Assembly (NCBI RefSeq): GCF_035594125.1
Contig: NC_087151.1
Span: 17,605,001 to 17,669,000, forward strand
Direction: 5' to 3'
From: Scylla paramamosain
Lineage: Eukaryota; Arthropoda; Malacostraca; Decapoda; Portunidae
DNA length: 64,000 bases
Below, piece by piece: positions 1 through 9,894 of this stretch. Each line of letters begins with the position of its first letter. Positions within the stretch are counted from its first letter, which is position 1. A program made the translations under genes and the position numbers. The notes below the pieces were generated by a model. It was not told where the DNA came from. It worked only from the letters and a program-made list of their open reading frames with translations, and made no database searches.

Positions 1-181
1 TTTCAATATTTGGATCCATTCCTTCAAAATGAGCCAAAAGTTTATTCAACTGCGATAAACCTTCTGCTAAGCCTTTAGTAGTGAACATTCTTTGTACTTT
101 CATTTTCATGTCGAGATCAATTACTTTTCTTGTTTTCTTAGCAGGCTTGGGAATTGAGCATGATTTTCTTTTTGACGACAT
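1..181 (-). pseudogene. pogo/Tigger-like transposase fragment, probably internally deleted
   Basis: An ATG at 181 opens a reading frame that runs off the window edge (60 codons seen). It starts with a lysine/arginine-rich stretch (MSSKRKSCSIPKPAKKTRKV) resembling the N-terminus of Tigger-type CENPB-like transposases. It soon passes to KGLAEGLSQLNKLLAHFEGM, which resembles their C-terminal tail. The helix-turn-helix and DDE catalytic regions that should lie between are absent, so I read this as a non-autonomous deletion derivative. The family assignment rests on the TIR, the TA site and this resemblance, recalled without a search. Confidence 0.5.
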
Positions 182-443
182 TTCTGATGGGGGTTTGAAG
201 CAAACAATATATTATACAGTATACAGATGTACGTGACAGTAACAACACAAACACACTGAAGCTGCAGACTAGCAGATAATCTCTCAAAAAAGCACGCTGC
301 CAGCAGCGGGAAAAATTATTGTACGTGCGCTCGACATATCTTAGCCAAATAGCTATCATGCAAAAATTAAATATTATCATATTGTTGTTGTCGTAAAGTC
401 GGTCTGTCATAAGTCGCATATGTCGTAAGTCAGCGACTACCTG
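1..443 (-). mobile_element. pogo/Tigger-like DNA transposon end, inserted in LINE-A
   Basis: On the minus strand the element begins with CAGGTAGTCGCTGACTTACG at 443 and is bounded by a TA dinucleotide at 444-445. Pogo/Tigger elements typically start with CAG and duplicate TA. The sequence to the right resumes LINE-A exactly where other LINE-A copies read 'cacctaactcctctg', so the insertion used the TA of that LINE. The other end lies beyond the window edge. Confidence 0.65.
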
Positions 444-445
444 TA

Positions 446-2930
446 ACTCCTCTGACTATAAGAAATTCTTTGATTACTTAACTTCCAAAGTGGAGCACAT
501 TCTGACCCCCTTCCCTTTTGTTGAGATCTCCATTCTTGGAGACTTCAGTGTTCACCACCAGTTTTGGCTTTTCTCTCCCTTCACTGACCATCCTGGTGAA
601 CTAGCCTTCAACTTAGCTATCTTCCATGACCTAGAGCAACACTACCTGTATTCCTGACTATCTTGGAGATATGCCCAACATTCTTGACCTTTTACTAACC
701 TCTAATCCTTCTGCTTATGCTGTTACCCTCTCTTTTTGTTGGCTCCAATCACAATCTCATATCTGTAACTCCTGTTCCTCCTCAGGATCCCTCTAAGCGG
801 AGGTGCCTCTGCTGTTTTCTCTCTGCTAGTTGGGAGGACCTGAGGAGGTACTTTGCTGATTTTCCTTGGAATGACTACTGCTTCCGTATCAGAGACCCAT
901 CTCTGTGTGCCGAGCGCATAACAGAGGTGATAGTTTCTGGCACGGAGGCATACATTCCTCCCTCCTTTTCTCGACCTAAACCTTCCAAAACATTGGTTTA
1001 ACACAGCCTGTTCTCGTGCTATACATGATAGAGAGGTGGCTTACAAAAGTTACTTGAGTCTTCCATCACCAGAATCTCATGCACTTTATATTTCTGCCTG
1101 GAACCATGCCAAGACTGTTCTCCAACAGGCCAAAAACCCCTTCATTCATAGAAAGTGTCAAAATCTTTCAAGATCTAACTCCCTTCGTGACTTCTGGCAT
1201 CTAGCCAATAACTTTGCTTCTTTTTCTTTCCCTCTTTTATTTCAACCAGATGGCACCACTGCCATCACATCTATCTCTCAAGCTGAACTCTTGACTCAAA
1301 TCTTTGCTAAAAACTTTGCCTTGGATAATTCAGGGCTTGTTCCTCCTCCACCACTCTCAGACTATTTCATGCTACCTATTAAAATTTTTCACAATGATGT
1401 TTTCCATGTCCTCGCTGACCTAAACCCTCAGAAAGCTTATGGATCTAATGGGGTCCCTCCAGTTGTTCTCCAAAACTATGCATTCATGCTTGCACCTTGC
1501 CTTTTAACTCAGTCTGTCAACATCTACCTTTCCTTCTTGCTGGAAGTTTGCTTACATTCAGCCTGTTCCTGAAAAGGGTGACTTCTAATCCCTCAAACTA
1601 CCATCTTATTGCTTTAATTTCCTGCCTATCTAAAATTTTTGAATCTATCCTCAACTGGAAGATTCTTAAACATCTATCACTTAAAAACCTTCTATCTGAT
1701 CGCTAGTATGGTTTCCGTCAAGGCCGCTCTACTGGTGATCTGGCTTTCCTTACTGAGTTTTGGTCATTCTCATTTAGAGATTTTGGTGAAACTTTTGCTG
1801 TTGCCTCTGACATATCAAAAGCTTCTGATAGAGTCTGGCACAAAGCTTTGATTTCCAAACTACCCTCCTATGGTTTCCATCCTTCTTTCTGTAACTTTAT
1901 CTCAAGTTTCCTTTCTGGCCATTCTGTTGCTGCTTTGGTAGACAGTCACTGTTCTTCTAAATCTATTAACAGTGGTGTTCCTCTGGGTTCTGTCCTGTCA
2001 CCCACTCTCCTCCTGTTATTCATCAATGATCTTTTAAACCAAACTTCTTGTCCTATCCACTCCCATGCTGATGATACTACCCTGCACTTTTCCACACCTT
2101 TTCATAGATGTCCAACCCTTCAGGAAGTAAACACCTCACACAGGAAAACCACAGAATGCCTGACTTTTGATCTCTGAAATTTTGGTTTGGGGCAGAGCAA
2201 ACTTGATATTGTTCTATTTTTTCAAAAATTCAGTTCATCCATTTATCAACTCGACACAACCTTCCAGACAACTATCCCCTCGTCTTCAGTGACACTCAGC
2301 TGTCCCCCTCTTCTACACTGAACATCCTTTTCTTATAATCTAAACTGGAAACTTCATATCACTTCTCTAGCTAAAACAGCTTCTGTGAAGTTAGGTGTTA
2401 TGAGACATTTCCATCAACTTTTCTCACCCACCACCCCCCTACATACAAGGACCTTATCTATCCATGTATGGAGTATGCTTCACATGTTTGGGGGCGTTTC
2501 ACTCATACCGCTCTTTTAGAGAGGGTGGAATCAAAAGCTTTTCTTCTCATCAACTACTCTCTTCTGACTGACTGTCTTCAGCCTCTTTTTCATTGCTACA
2601 ATGTTGTATCTCTTGCTATCTTCTACTGCTATTTTCATGCTAACTGCTTTTCTGATCTTGCTAACTGCATGCCTCCCCTCATCCCACAGCCTCACTGCAC
2701 AAGATTTTCTTCTTTCTCTCACTCATATTCTGTCCACCTCTCTAATGCAAGAGTTAACTAGTATTCTCAATCATTCATCCCTTTCTTTGGTAAACTCTGG
2801 AATGCCCTGTCTGCTTCTGTATTTCCACCTTTCTATGACTTGAACTCTTCAAAAGGGAGGTTTCAAGATATTTATCCTTCAATTTTTGAGTACCACTTCT
2901 GACCCTGTTTTGGGGTCCGGCATCTCTGGG
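446..2930 (+). mobile_element. LINE-A copy 1 (jockey-like non-LTR retrotransposon), decayed
   Basis: The sequence is homologous along its length to the long LINE-A copies at 11.2, 15.8 and 25.6 kb. It begins inside the endonuclease domain ([13 protein letters not shown] region), where a Tigger-like element interrupts it. It then runs through the connector (region near 1036-1572), the reverse transcriptase (PLGSVLSPTL and HADDTTLHF near 1980-2090) and the C-terminal region (GRFTHTALLERVESKAF near 2490). It ends near 2930 at a long CT tract. Frame changes and stops are frequent, and the canonical YADD box reads HADD. This is an old, non-functional copy. Confidence 0.85.
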
Positions 2931-2931
2931 C

Positions 2932-3229
<298 letters not shown>

Positions 3230-3239
3230 ATTCCTGTCA

Positions 3240-3442
3240 AAATTTGCTTTTGTGGCTTTTTTAGAATGATTTTTTGCCCCAAAATAGCTAAATTTCATAA
3301 TTTTTCCAGATGCTGTCATAGAGAACTTCTTTACTCTTGTCTTGATGAATTGACCACATATGTTGCAGAATGCATCTGGAGAATGATTGCAGCCTCTTGA
3401 TTCAGTTCCATCTCTTGTGATGTGAATTCTCAGGCAGCCAAA
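3240..3442 (-). pseudogene. Cys/His-motif protein fragment (CNHSPDAFCNICGQFIK type)
   Basis: The minus-strand frame contains FGCLRIHITRDG, then a cysteine/histidine motif (GCNHSPDAFCNICGQFIK) and the tail KIMKFSYFG. I recall this arrangement, with residues of the type 'SPDxFCYICGxF' followed by a Y-F-G motif, from large uncharacterised proteins in repeat-rich invertebrate genomes. That recollection is not verified. The fragment is cut at 3443 by the foldback element and at the other end by the CT tract. No initiator ATG lies at its left edge, so it is a remnant rather than a gene. The function is unknown. Confidence 0.35.
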
Positions 3443-4344
3443 GCAGAACTGATTGGTGGTCTGCAAGCCCCTACTTTTATATTGTCAAGCAGTACTCTAG
3501 AATATTCCTAGTCTTTCTAGAATGTGTTCCAGAATGTTCTCAATCTTTCAGGAATATTCTTAAACCTACTCTAGAATATTCTGAATCATTCTAGAAAATT
3601 CTTGTAGATTTTAGAAAATACTTGATACTTCTACATATTTCTACTGTATTCTAGAAAGTTCTCTAATATTCTAGAAATGTTTACATTGAATAGAATGATC
3701 TAAAATGTTCTAAAAATTTCTAAAAGTGTCTGGTAGAACATTCTGGAAGACTTGAGAAGATTTCTGAAATATAAACAAATTCTTTTAAATATGAGAAATT
3801 TCTTGCTAGATCTGGTCAGCTCAAGAATGATCTTATTTAAATGTCTGGTAACGACTTTTGTCAGGTAAAGACCTTTGCAAAATCTCTGCTTATCTAATTG
3901 CCTTTGAAATGTTGCAAATAAGTCAAAACAATGAAAGAAAAAATATAAAGTGTTCTAAAGATTTTTAATTTTAATAGGATCATTCTTGAACTGACCAGAT
4001 CTAACAAGAAATTTTTCATATTTAGAAGAATTTGCTTACAGTTCAGAAATCTCAAATCTTCCTGAATGTTCTACCAGACACTTTTATAAGTTTCAAGAAC
4101 ATTTTAGAACATTCTATTCAATGTAAACATTTTCAGAATACTCTATCACTTTCTGGAATACAGTAGAAATATGTAGAAGTATCAAGAATTTTCTAGAATG
4201 TTTCAGAATATTCTAAAGTAGGTTCAAGAATATTCTAGAAAGATTGAGAACATTCTGGAACACATTCTAGAAAGACTAAGAATATTCTAGAGTACTGCTT
4301 GACAATATAAAAGTAGGGGTTTGCAGACCACCAATCAGTTCTGC
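3443..4344. mobile_element. Foldback element with ~390-bp inverted arms full of HSE-like motifs
   Basis: The left arm (3443-3832) is the imperfect reverse complement of the right arm (3978-4344). The outer ends are GCAGAACTGATTGGTGGTC and its complement; the inner ends are the complementary pair at 3809-3832 and 3978-4001. A 145-bp spacer separates them. Both arms carry many alternating TTCnnGAA/GAAnnTTC units such as TTCTAGAATATTC, the pattern of heat-shock-factor binding elements. Each arm has TATAAAAG near its outer end (4306-4313 on +; 3474-3481 on -), pointing outward. No coding capacity was seen. Confidence 0.8.
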
Positions 4345-4816
4345 TCTAGATCGTGGAGGATAGCAAAGTTGAAGGCTAGTTCACCAGGATGGTCAGTGAA
4401 GGAAGAGGAAAGTCAAAGCTGGTGGTGAACATTGAAGTCTCCAAGAATGGAGATCTCTGCAAAAGGGAAGAGAGCCAGAATGTGCTCCTCTTTGGAAGTT
4501 AAGTAGTCAAAGAATTTCTTATAGTCAGAGGAGTTAGGTGAGAGGCATACAGCACAGATAAATGTAATTTGAGAGTGACTGTAGTCATAGCCAGATGGTG
4601 GAAATTTCATAAGAAAATTCAAGAGCGTGGGCACTAGAGCAGGTTAAGTCATTGCGCACATAAACACAACATGCAGCTTTGGATTGAAAATGAGGATAGA
4701 GAAAGTAGGTGGTAATAGAAAAAGGATCTACTGTCAGTTGCCTCAGACACCTGAGTTTCAGTGAGAAAAAGATGAGATTTAGAAGAGGAGAGATGGTGTT
4801 CTACAGATTGAAAATT
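4345..4816 (-). mobile_element. LINE-A copy 2, part downstream of the DIRS insertion
   Basis: Minus-strand match to the endonuclease region of LINE-A, including the [11 protein letters not shown] motif near 4413-4450. It is interrupted on its 5' side at about 4816 by the DIRS element; the LINE continues at 9671. Its other end meets the foldback element. Confidence 0.8.
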
Positions 4817-4922
4817 GATGAAGTACACGAGACTTACCGTAGGTCAGTTGAAATGTGCTTCTAATTTTACGAAGCAAATCACGTCTTTCACATGAGATAC
4901 GCTATGTCACCCCGTGCCGGCA
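4817..4922 (-). repeat. Right inverted terminal repeat of the DIRS element
   Basis: The segment 4891-4922 (CATGAGATACGCTATGTCAC and following) is the reverse complement of 9600-9632 at the other end. The outer part (4817-4886) extends about 50 bp further than the left repeat, as in DIRS-1, where the right repeat is longer. Confidence 0.8.
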
Positions 4923-5052
4923 GACTTTAAAGGGTACGACAATCCACATGATAAAAATTTGCTTTATCAATACCGTGGTAAATGTTATTCATTTCACATC
5001 ACTCCATACCATTATGGGTGGGAGTGGAGGGCATGTGAAAGCTCCCTTCAGC

Positions 5053-5172
5053 AGACGTGATTTGCTTCGTAAAATTAGAAGCACATTTCAACTGACCTAC
5101 GGTAAGTCTCGTGTACTTCTTCAATTTTACTTCAGCAAATCACTTTTCTGCTGAAGTACGCTTTCCCATGAG
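5053..5172 (-). repeat. Internal complementary region (ICR) of the DIRS element
   Basis: Two blocks lie side by side. 5053-5122 is the reverse complement of the right terminus (4817-4886), and 5123-5172 is the reverse complement of the left terminus (9628-9675). Together they reproduce the joined ends, the hallmark of the DIRS ICR, thought to template the circular junction during replication. Confidence 0.85.
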
Positions 5173-5355
5173 GTTTTAGAGCCATGTGGATGTCGTACCT
5201 TAATATCGTCATAATTCATATTTCTTCCATATTTATGTTAAAAATATTCGGTTAATTAAAGTTTTGAATAACATCTAATGTTTATTGAAAAATTGTTAAC
5301 TGAGAACATCAATACTACTTAATGGAGCCTTGAACACTAATTAAGCTAATACTGC

Positions 5356-6215
5356 TTATTGGAATTGATTTGTATCTTGGTTTATGGTTTTATCACAATA
5401 TCTGGCAAATGTTGTCGCCCTAGCCCAGCCAGCCTTAGCCATGATGTGGGTCACTGGAACAGCCATTGCCTTGGCCTTTGATGCCGCAGCTGGGCGGACA
5501 CTTCCTGCAGTAAATTTTGTAGTGTCCACACCGGACAGGTGAAGGACAGACTTGATCCACCGAGAAATTGTATCTTTAGAGGCATTTTTATGTGGTTTAA
5601 TGAAACTGATGAGCAATTTGCTTTCATCTCCAGCATTACCTCTTATATGCTCAGTCCTACTGATATACATTTTTAAAGTTTCCATTACACACAAATTTTT
5701 ATCCTCTTCATAAGCTTTCACCTTGATAAACTGAATATTGAAGTTTGGTCTGCACTGTTTAATATTGCCTGCTAACCACATACATATAAAACCCTTGCCT
5801 ATGATGATATCCTTCAAAAGTAACAAATGTAGAGTTTGCACTCTGGCTGCTTGTGTAAGTGCCAGCAGCATTACTAATTTCAAAGTTAAATCTTTCAGGG
5901 AAAGAGAGTGTAAAAGGCTCATGCTCCTTAATTTATCTAAAACTGGCTTGACATCCCAAGTTTCAATATACCTGGGTTTAGTTGGGCGTAAATTGCCCTG
6001 CGGCCATCCACCAGTATCCCTAGTGAGGAGAGAGCTGCCCTTGCAGTGTTGATGCACTCGTACCCGACACCTCTGTGAAAAGTTTCAGATAAGAAATTGA
6101 TGATTTGTTCTACATTGGGATTAAAGGGATCAGCTTCCCATTGACTACAAAATTGTGTCCATCTTTTAATATGTGGTCTGTATTGCTTTTCTGTTCCTGG
6201 TTTCCAGGATGCCAT
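5356..6215 (-). pseudogene. DIRS tyrosine recombinase, frameshifted
   Basis: The domain should perform strand exchange to integrate the circular DNA intermediate. It lies in two frames: 6215-5937 holds the N-terminal core-binding part (KPGTEKQYRPHIKRWTQFC), and 6057-5356 holds the catalytic part, beginning near RPTKPRYIETWD. Catalytic landmarks are the first arginine (LTQAARVQTL), the second box (AGSVRPAA) and the tyrosine (TFARYCDKT). The usual histidine of the H-x-x-R box is replaced by glycine, which should impair activity. The frame change near 6020 is accompanied by loss of several residues. The gene overlaps the RNase H frame, as is common in DIRS elements. Confidence 0.85.
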
Positions 6216-6994
6216 GATAAGGTCTGTACCTGCTTCAGAAATTCCTCGCTTTCACATTCTTTCCCTGACAGCAAACAGGCCATTAGTCTCATGTGTTTCA
6301 TGATGGGGTGTTCCTCTGAGGACAGGGGCAGCCGTAACACATTCTTCTTCCTCGTTATGAGGTGAGGTTCCCTGATGAGCATGTTGATTAACATTCCCAT
6401 CCAAGGCTGGGATGTCCATAGTGGCACGACCATCCATCCTTTTGCTTTTTCTGCCCGAACCTTCTCCAGACACCTGGCAATCAAGGAAAATGGTGGAAAC
6501 ATGTAAATCAACTCAAACTGTGCCCAGTGTATAGAAAATGCATCAAAGTGTTCAGCTTCAGGGTCTGGTTTCCATGAACAAAACCGTTTCACCTGTTTGT
6601 TTAGCCTGGATGTGAATAAGTCAATGCTTGGGAGTCCGAAAATTTTGCAAATATCCCCAAAAATGTTTTCATCCAGTTTCCACTCATGTTTGTCATTAAA
6701 TTTGCGAGATGCCGTGTCGGCCAAGACGTTTGCTTTACCTGGTATATGAGAACATATAATCCATGCTTTGTGCTCTATACACCATTCCCATATGTCAATG
6801 CAGATATCATTACAGATCTCCGATTTTATGCTACCCATTTCATTAACATAGCTCACTGCTGTGGTATTGTCACAAAATACTTTAACGTTCTTCCCCTGAA
6901 TTTGCTGTTCAAATGATTTCAAGGAAAGAAGGATCGGTGTACAGCTCAATGTCAGTACCTGTCCTGAAAATTTTTCTGTTTTCTCCTGCCACAT
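6110..6994 (-). pseudogene. DIRS RNase H and following conserved region
   Basis: The frame continues the pol polyprotein after a shift. It shows RNase H core motifs (VKVFCDNTTAVSYVNEMGS and KANVLADTASR). These are followed by the segment found after RNase H in DIRS elements (SRLNKQVKRFCSWKPDPEA, then FPPFSLIARCLEKV and PLWTSQPWM), sometimes annotated as methyltransferase-like. The first RNase H aspartate (ELYTDPS) is in the RT frame at 6909-6950. About 25-30 residues expected between it and SLKSFEQQ are missing, so the enzyme is deleted as well as frameshifted. Confidence 0.8.
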
Positions 6995-8003
6995 GCTGAA
7001 CCCACCAATGCAAATCTTTTTTCATTTCATCTGTGATTTCCATCCACTTCTCAAAGTTGCCTCTTTCTTTAGCTAGAGCTGCAATTTTTGCCCTTTCCAA
7101 CTTTCTGTAAAGTAACTTACCCATTTCAACCGCTGGGATGGCAGCTACCAAAATGCCAATTACTCTAGCAACTTCCCTGATTTTGTCTTTCTTTTTGTTC
7201 AGTAATTGTCGACAACTATTCACAAGGCTAAGGATTCTGCGCTCCGGTAGCATAACTGTCATGGTCTCTGAGTTGATGATATTACCCAAATATTCAATTC
7301 TTTTGGTGGGTTGTAACACAGACTTTTCTACATTGATGCAGAAACCCATTCTGCTTAAGACCTGCATTGTGCTTTGAGTGCATTCTTTGCAACCTAACCA
7401 TGAACGGCTGCACATGAGAGTGTCATCAATAAAGCTGGTGATAGTGTATCCCTTCTCTCTCAACGTAGCAAAGATGGGTTTCATTAGTTTAGTAAAGAGC
7501 TGGGTAAAGAGCTCAGAAATACCATTGGGAAGGCATGTGAACTGGTAAATTTTCCCCTGCCATTTAAAACAAAGATATTTTTGTTGCTCATCTGCTATCT
7601 TTACGGAGTAGTAAGCATGCCATAAATCAACTGAGGCCATGTAGTCATTATGATTGATGAGCCTAATTGCCTGCTCAAAGTTTTCCATCTTAAAATGCTT
7701 ATATGGAATATGCTTGTTTAGCTTCTCTAAATTAAGGACCATTCTATATTCACCATTCTTTTTCTTCCTCAGAAAAATAGGGGATAGAATCTGCTCATGC
7801 TGTCTATGAGTTTCTGTGATTACCTTAAGCTCGAGCAGTTTGTTAATTTCCTGAGATAAAATTCTTTGTTCTTCAATGGAAAACACATATTCCATTTCAT
7901 CATGAAATAAATGTTCAATGTTGGCTACATCAACATCAAGGTGACAGTTTGCAACAATATCTAAAATAAATGGATCACTCGTGATCTTATGCCATTCATG
8001 CAT
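6909..8003 (-). pseudogene. DIRS reverse transcriptase
   Basis: This 364-codon frame contains the RT fingers and palm in order: YRMVLNLEKLNKHIPY, MASVDLWHAYYSVKI (first catalytic Asp), FTCLPNGISELFTQLF and the FIDDTLM catalytic box (the usual YxDD replaced by FIDD), then EYLGNIINSETMTV of the thumb. It ends at ELYTDPS, the start of RNase H, just before a stop created by frame loss. The palm aspartates are present, so the RT itself looks chemically plausible, but the polyprotein is broken downstream. The published-type DIRS order gag-RT-RH-YR is kept. Confidence 0.88.
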
Positions 8004-8047
8004 AAACTTATGCAGTCTACCTGCTTCAAATTTGTGGCTTACCTGAG

Positions 8048-9185
8048 TTATTGCCGGGGATTGTTTCCCCGGCCCCGGGCGTTTTTTGGCTCAGTGGAGA
8101 AGGCCTGCCTTGTGAGGCCACCACTGCGGGGCCTGTAAAGGTGGAATCGGGACGAGAAGCCCCTGTAAGGCATTCTCCCAAAGAAGCCTCTTGGTCTTGT
8201 TCCACCAGACCTGCCAGCTGCTGATTTCCATGTTGGGAAAGGTTTCTTCGGTGCGACCTTGTTCCTGAGCTTTTCAGACTCCTCAATCTGTCTTGCTGAC
8301 TGCGAGACATCATCACCAAATAGATACTGCATCATGGATACCTTATCTGAGCACAAGTGAGTGTATTTGTGATTAATTTCCCGCTTGATGATGAATCGCC
8401 TGGCCAAGTTATTACGGTAGTTGGCGTTCCCAAGTAATGCAAGAGCTCCATTTAGCATACCCACTTCCAGGGCAACCCCTGCATGACCCTCATCTTGTGC
8501 AATTTTGTCGAGTAGTGAGCGACTTTATGATGATAGTGGCAGCCATCAGAATGTCATTGCTCACCTCTCTCATACGAGAATCAGTCTTTTTCGCCTCAGC
8601 CTTGAGAGCATCAAATATCTGAGCATTGCAGACTACAGGGGTTAATGCAGGGCAGTTGCCGGGCCTCCTGGTAGCCTCGTCCTCCACAATCTGCTTGTAT
8701 TCTTCTTCACGCATGCCGTGGTCAAATAAGTAATTCACCATATCAGCCACAGGCATCTCAAGATCTACTGAAATGTCGTCCGAAGGCCCGCATGTTTTAG
8801 CACTGTGCATGAGTACACTGCCAATACTTGGCTCATCGTGAATTTCACCATCTTCATCATCATCATTGCCATCATCAAAACCAGAAAAACCGGCTGTGGA
8901 GTCCGTGAGTCCCGACTGTACAGAGAGGGGACGTCCTACCACCCGTTCGTGGCGTTGTGAGGCTGTGTTGATGATGTTATGGGCGCCACCCTGCCGCGCC
9001 TCCTCCCCTCCTGGGGGGTCCCCAGCATCCAACATGCCTTGCTGCCTATCATAGGCAGACTTAACCTTATCCCTGTTCAATTTTTGGATTTCTCCACGTA
9101 GTTCAGTAATAGCCTCAAACATCACTGCCCATGGAGGGGCGTTAGCATCGTCCCTTGAAGTACAGGGAGCTTGAGGAGGTGACAA
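8048..9185 (-). pseudogene. DIRS gag-like protein, frameshifted
   Basis: Two minus-strand frames, 9185-8490 and 8464-8048, make up the gag-like ORF. The first has a Q/R-rich start, then an acidic run (GFDDGNDDDEDGEIHDEPS) and a helical segment. The second has the conserved DIRS gag block LIKE NANYRNNLARRFIIKREIN and FGDDVSQSARQIEESEKLRNK split over two lines of the fold, then a basic, Arg/Gly-rich tail that may bind nucleic acid. A frame change lies between 8490 and 8464. There is no zinc knuckle, as usual for this group. Confidence 0.75.
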
Positions 9186-9599
9186 CAGCTCATGCCTTTG
9201 TTCCCCTTAGGGCGGGCATTCCTGCCCACGATCACCCCTCCCGGAAGAATAACACTTTCCGTTAGAGCTCTCTCGGCGTGAAGAAGAGCTCCTGTGCGTA
9301 GTTCTTGCAGAACTACTTCAGCTTCCTCCGTAAGAGGAACGATCCTCGGTGCCAGAAGCCTTGAATCCCCTCGGGGAGGCTTCATTCACAGTCTCCACCA
9401 TGATGGCGAGCCTGCTACCTGTCCCCTGCAACCCAGCAGAATAATACTTAACTGGGCGAAATAAAGGCACCAACCTGCTCCACAGATGGATAATGGGTAG
9501 AGACGGCCACTGGAACCCAGGAAACAAGAAACAAAAAAGGGCACCCCAAACAAGAGAGCCAGGACAAACGTCTTAACGGCTTGGGATCACTGCAGCAAC

Positions 9600-9675
9600 T
9601 GCCGGCACGGGGTGACGTAGCGTATCTCATGGGAAAGCGTACTTCAGCAGAAAAGTGATTTGCCGAAGTAAAATT
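9600..9675 (-). repeat. Left inverted terminal repeat of the DIRS element
   Basis: The 5' end of the element on the minus strand. It matches the ICR block 5123-5172 (TTCAGCAAATCACTTTTCTG core) and, further in, the right repeat at 4891-4922, in each case as an inverted copy. Confidence 0.8.
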
Positions 9676-9894
9676 AGATCTTAGACTGCAAATGTTGCAG
9701 AAGTTAATGAGGAAAAAGTTGAGGGGTGGGGGTGTCAAGACATTTTGTGTCATTATCAAAAGACCAGTCCAACCTGGGGACATATGTGGTCCTCTCCCCA
9801 GATGGGGACTCCAAGGCTGGTGTAGGAGTCGCCATGATAATTTCTAGTTTCTGAGTGAAGGATGTGTGTGTGTTATTAGGTGCTTGTAGTTTTG
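9671..9894 (-). mobile_element. LINE-A copy 2, 5' part upstream of the DIRS insertion
   Basis: Continues copy 2 from 4816. It contains the complement of the LINE-A start codon region (GGAGTCGCCATGATAATT near 9826-9843) and part of the 5' untranslated sequence, fading near 9894. Confidence 0.8.

Larger units (their letters stand above)
4817..9675 (-). mobile_element. DIRS1-like tyrosine-recombinase retrotransposon
   Basis: On the minus strand the order is left inverted terminal repeat, gag, reverse transcriptase, RNase H, tyrosine recombinase, internal complementary region, right inverted terminal repeat. That is the DIRS1 plan. No LTRs and no clear target duplication are present, as expected for recombinase-driven insertion; only 'aaaatt' is shared at the junctions. 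It sits inside LINE-A copy 2: CTACAGATTGAAAATT precedes it and AGATCTTAGACTGC follows, which are contiguous in other LINE-A copies. All main domains are recognisable, but several frameshifts make it non-autonomous now. Confidence 0.9.

Noticed and set aside
3490..4330. CRISPR-like array from the regularly recurring TTCTAGAA motif
   Set aside because: Spacing is irregular, units are short and palindromic, and the genome is eukaryotic; the HSE/foldback reading fits better.
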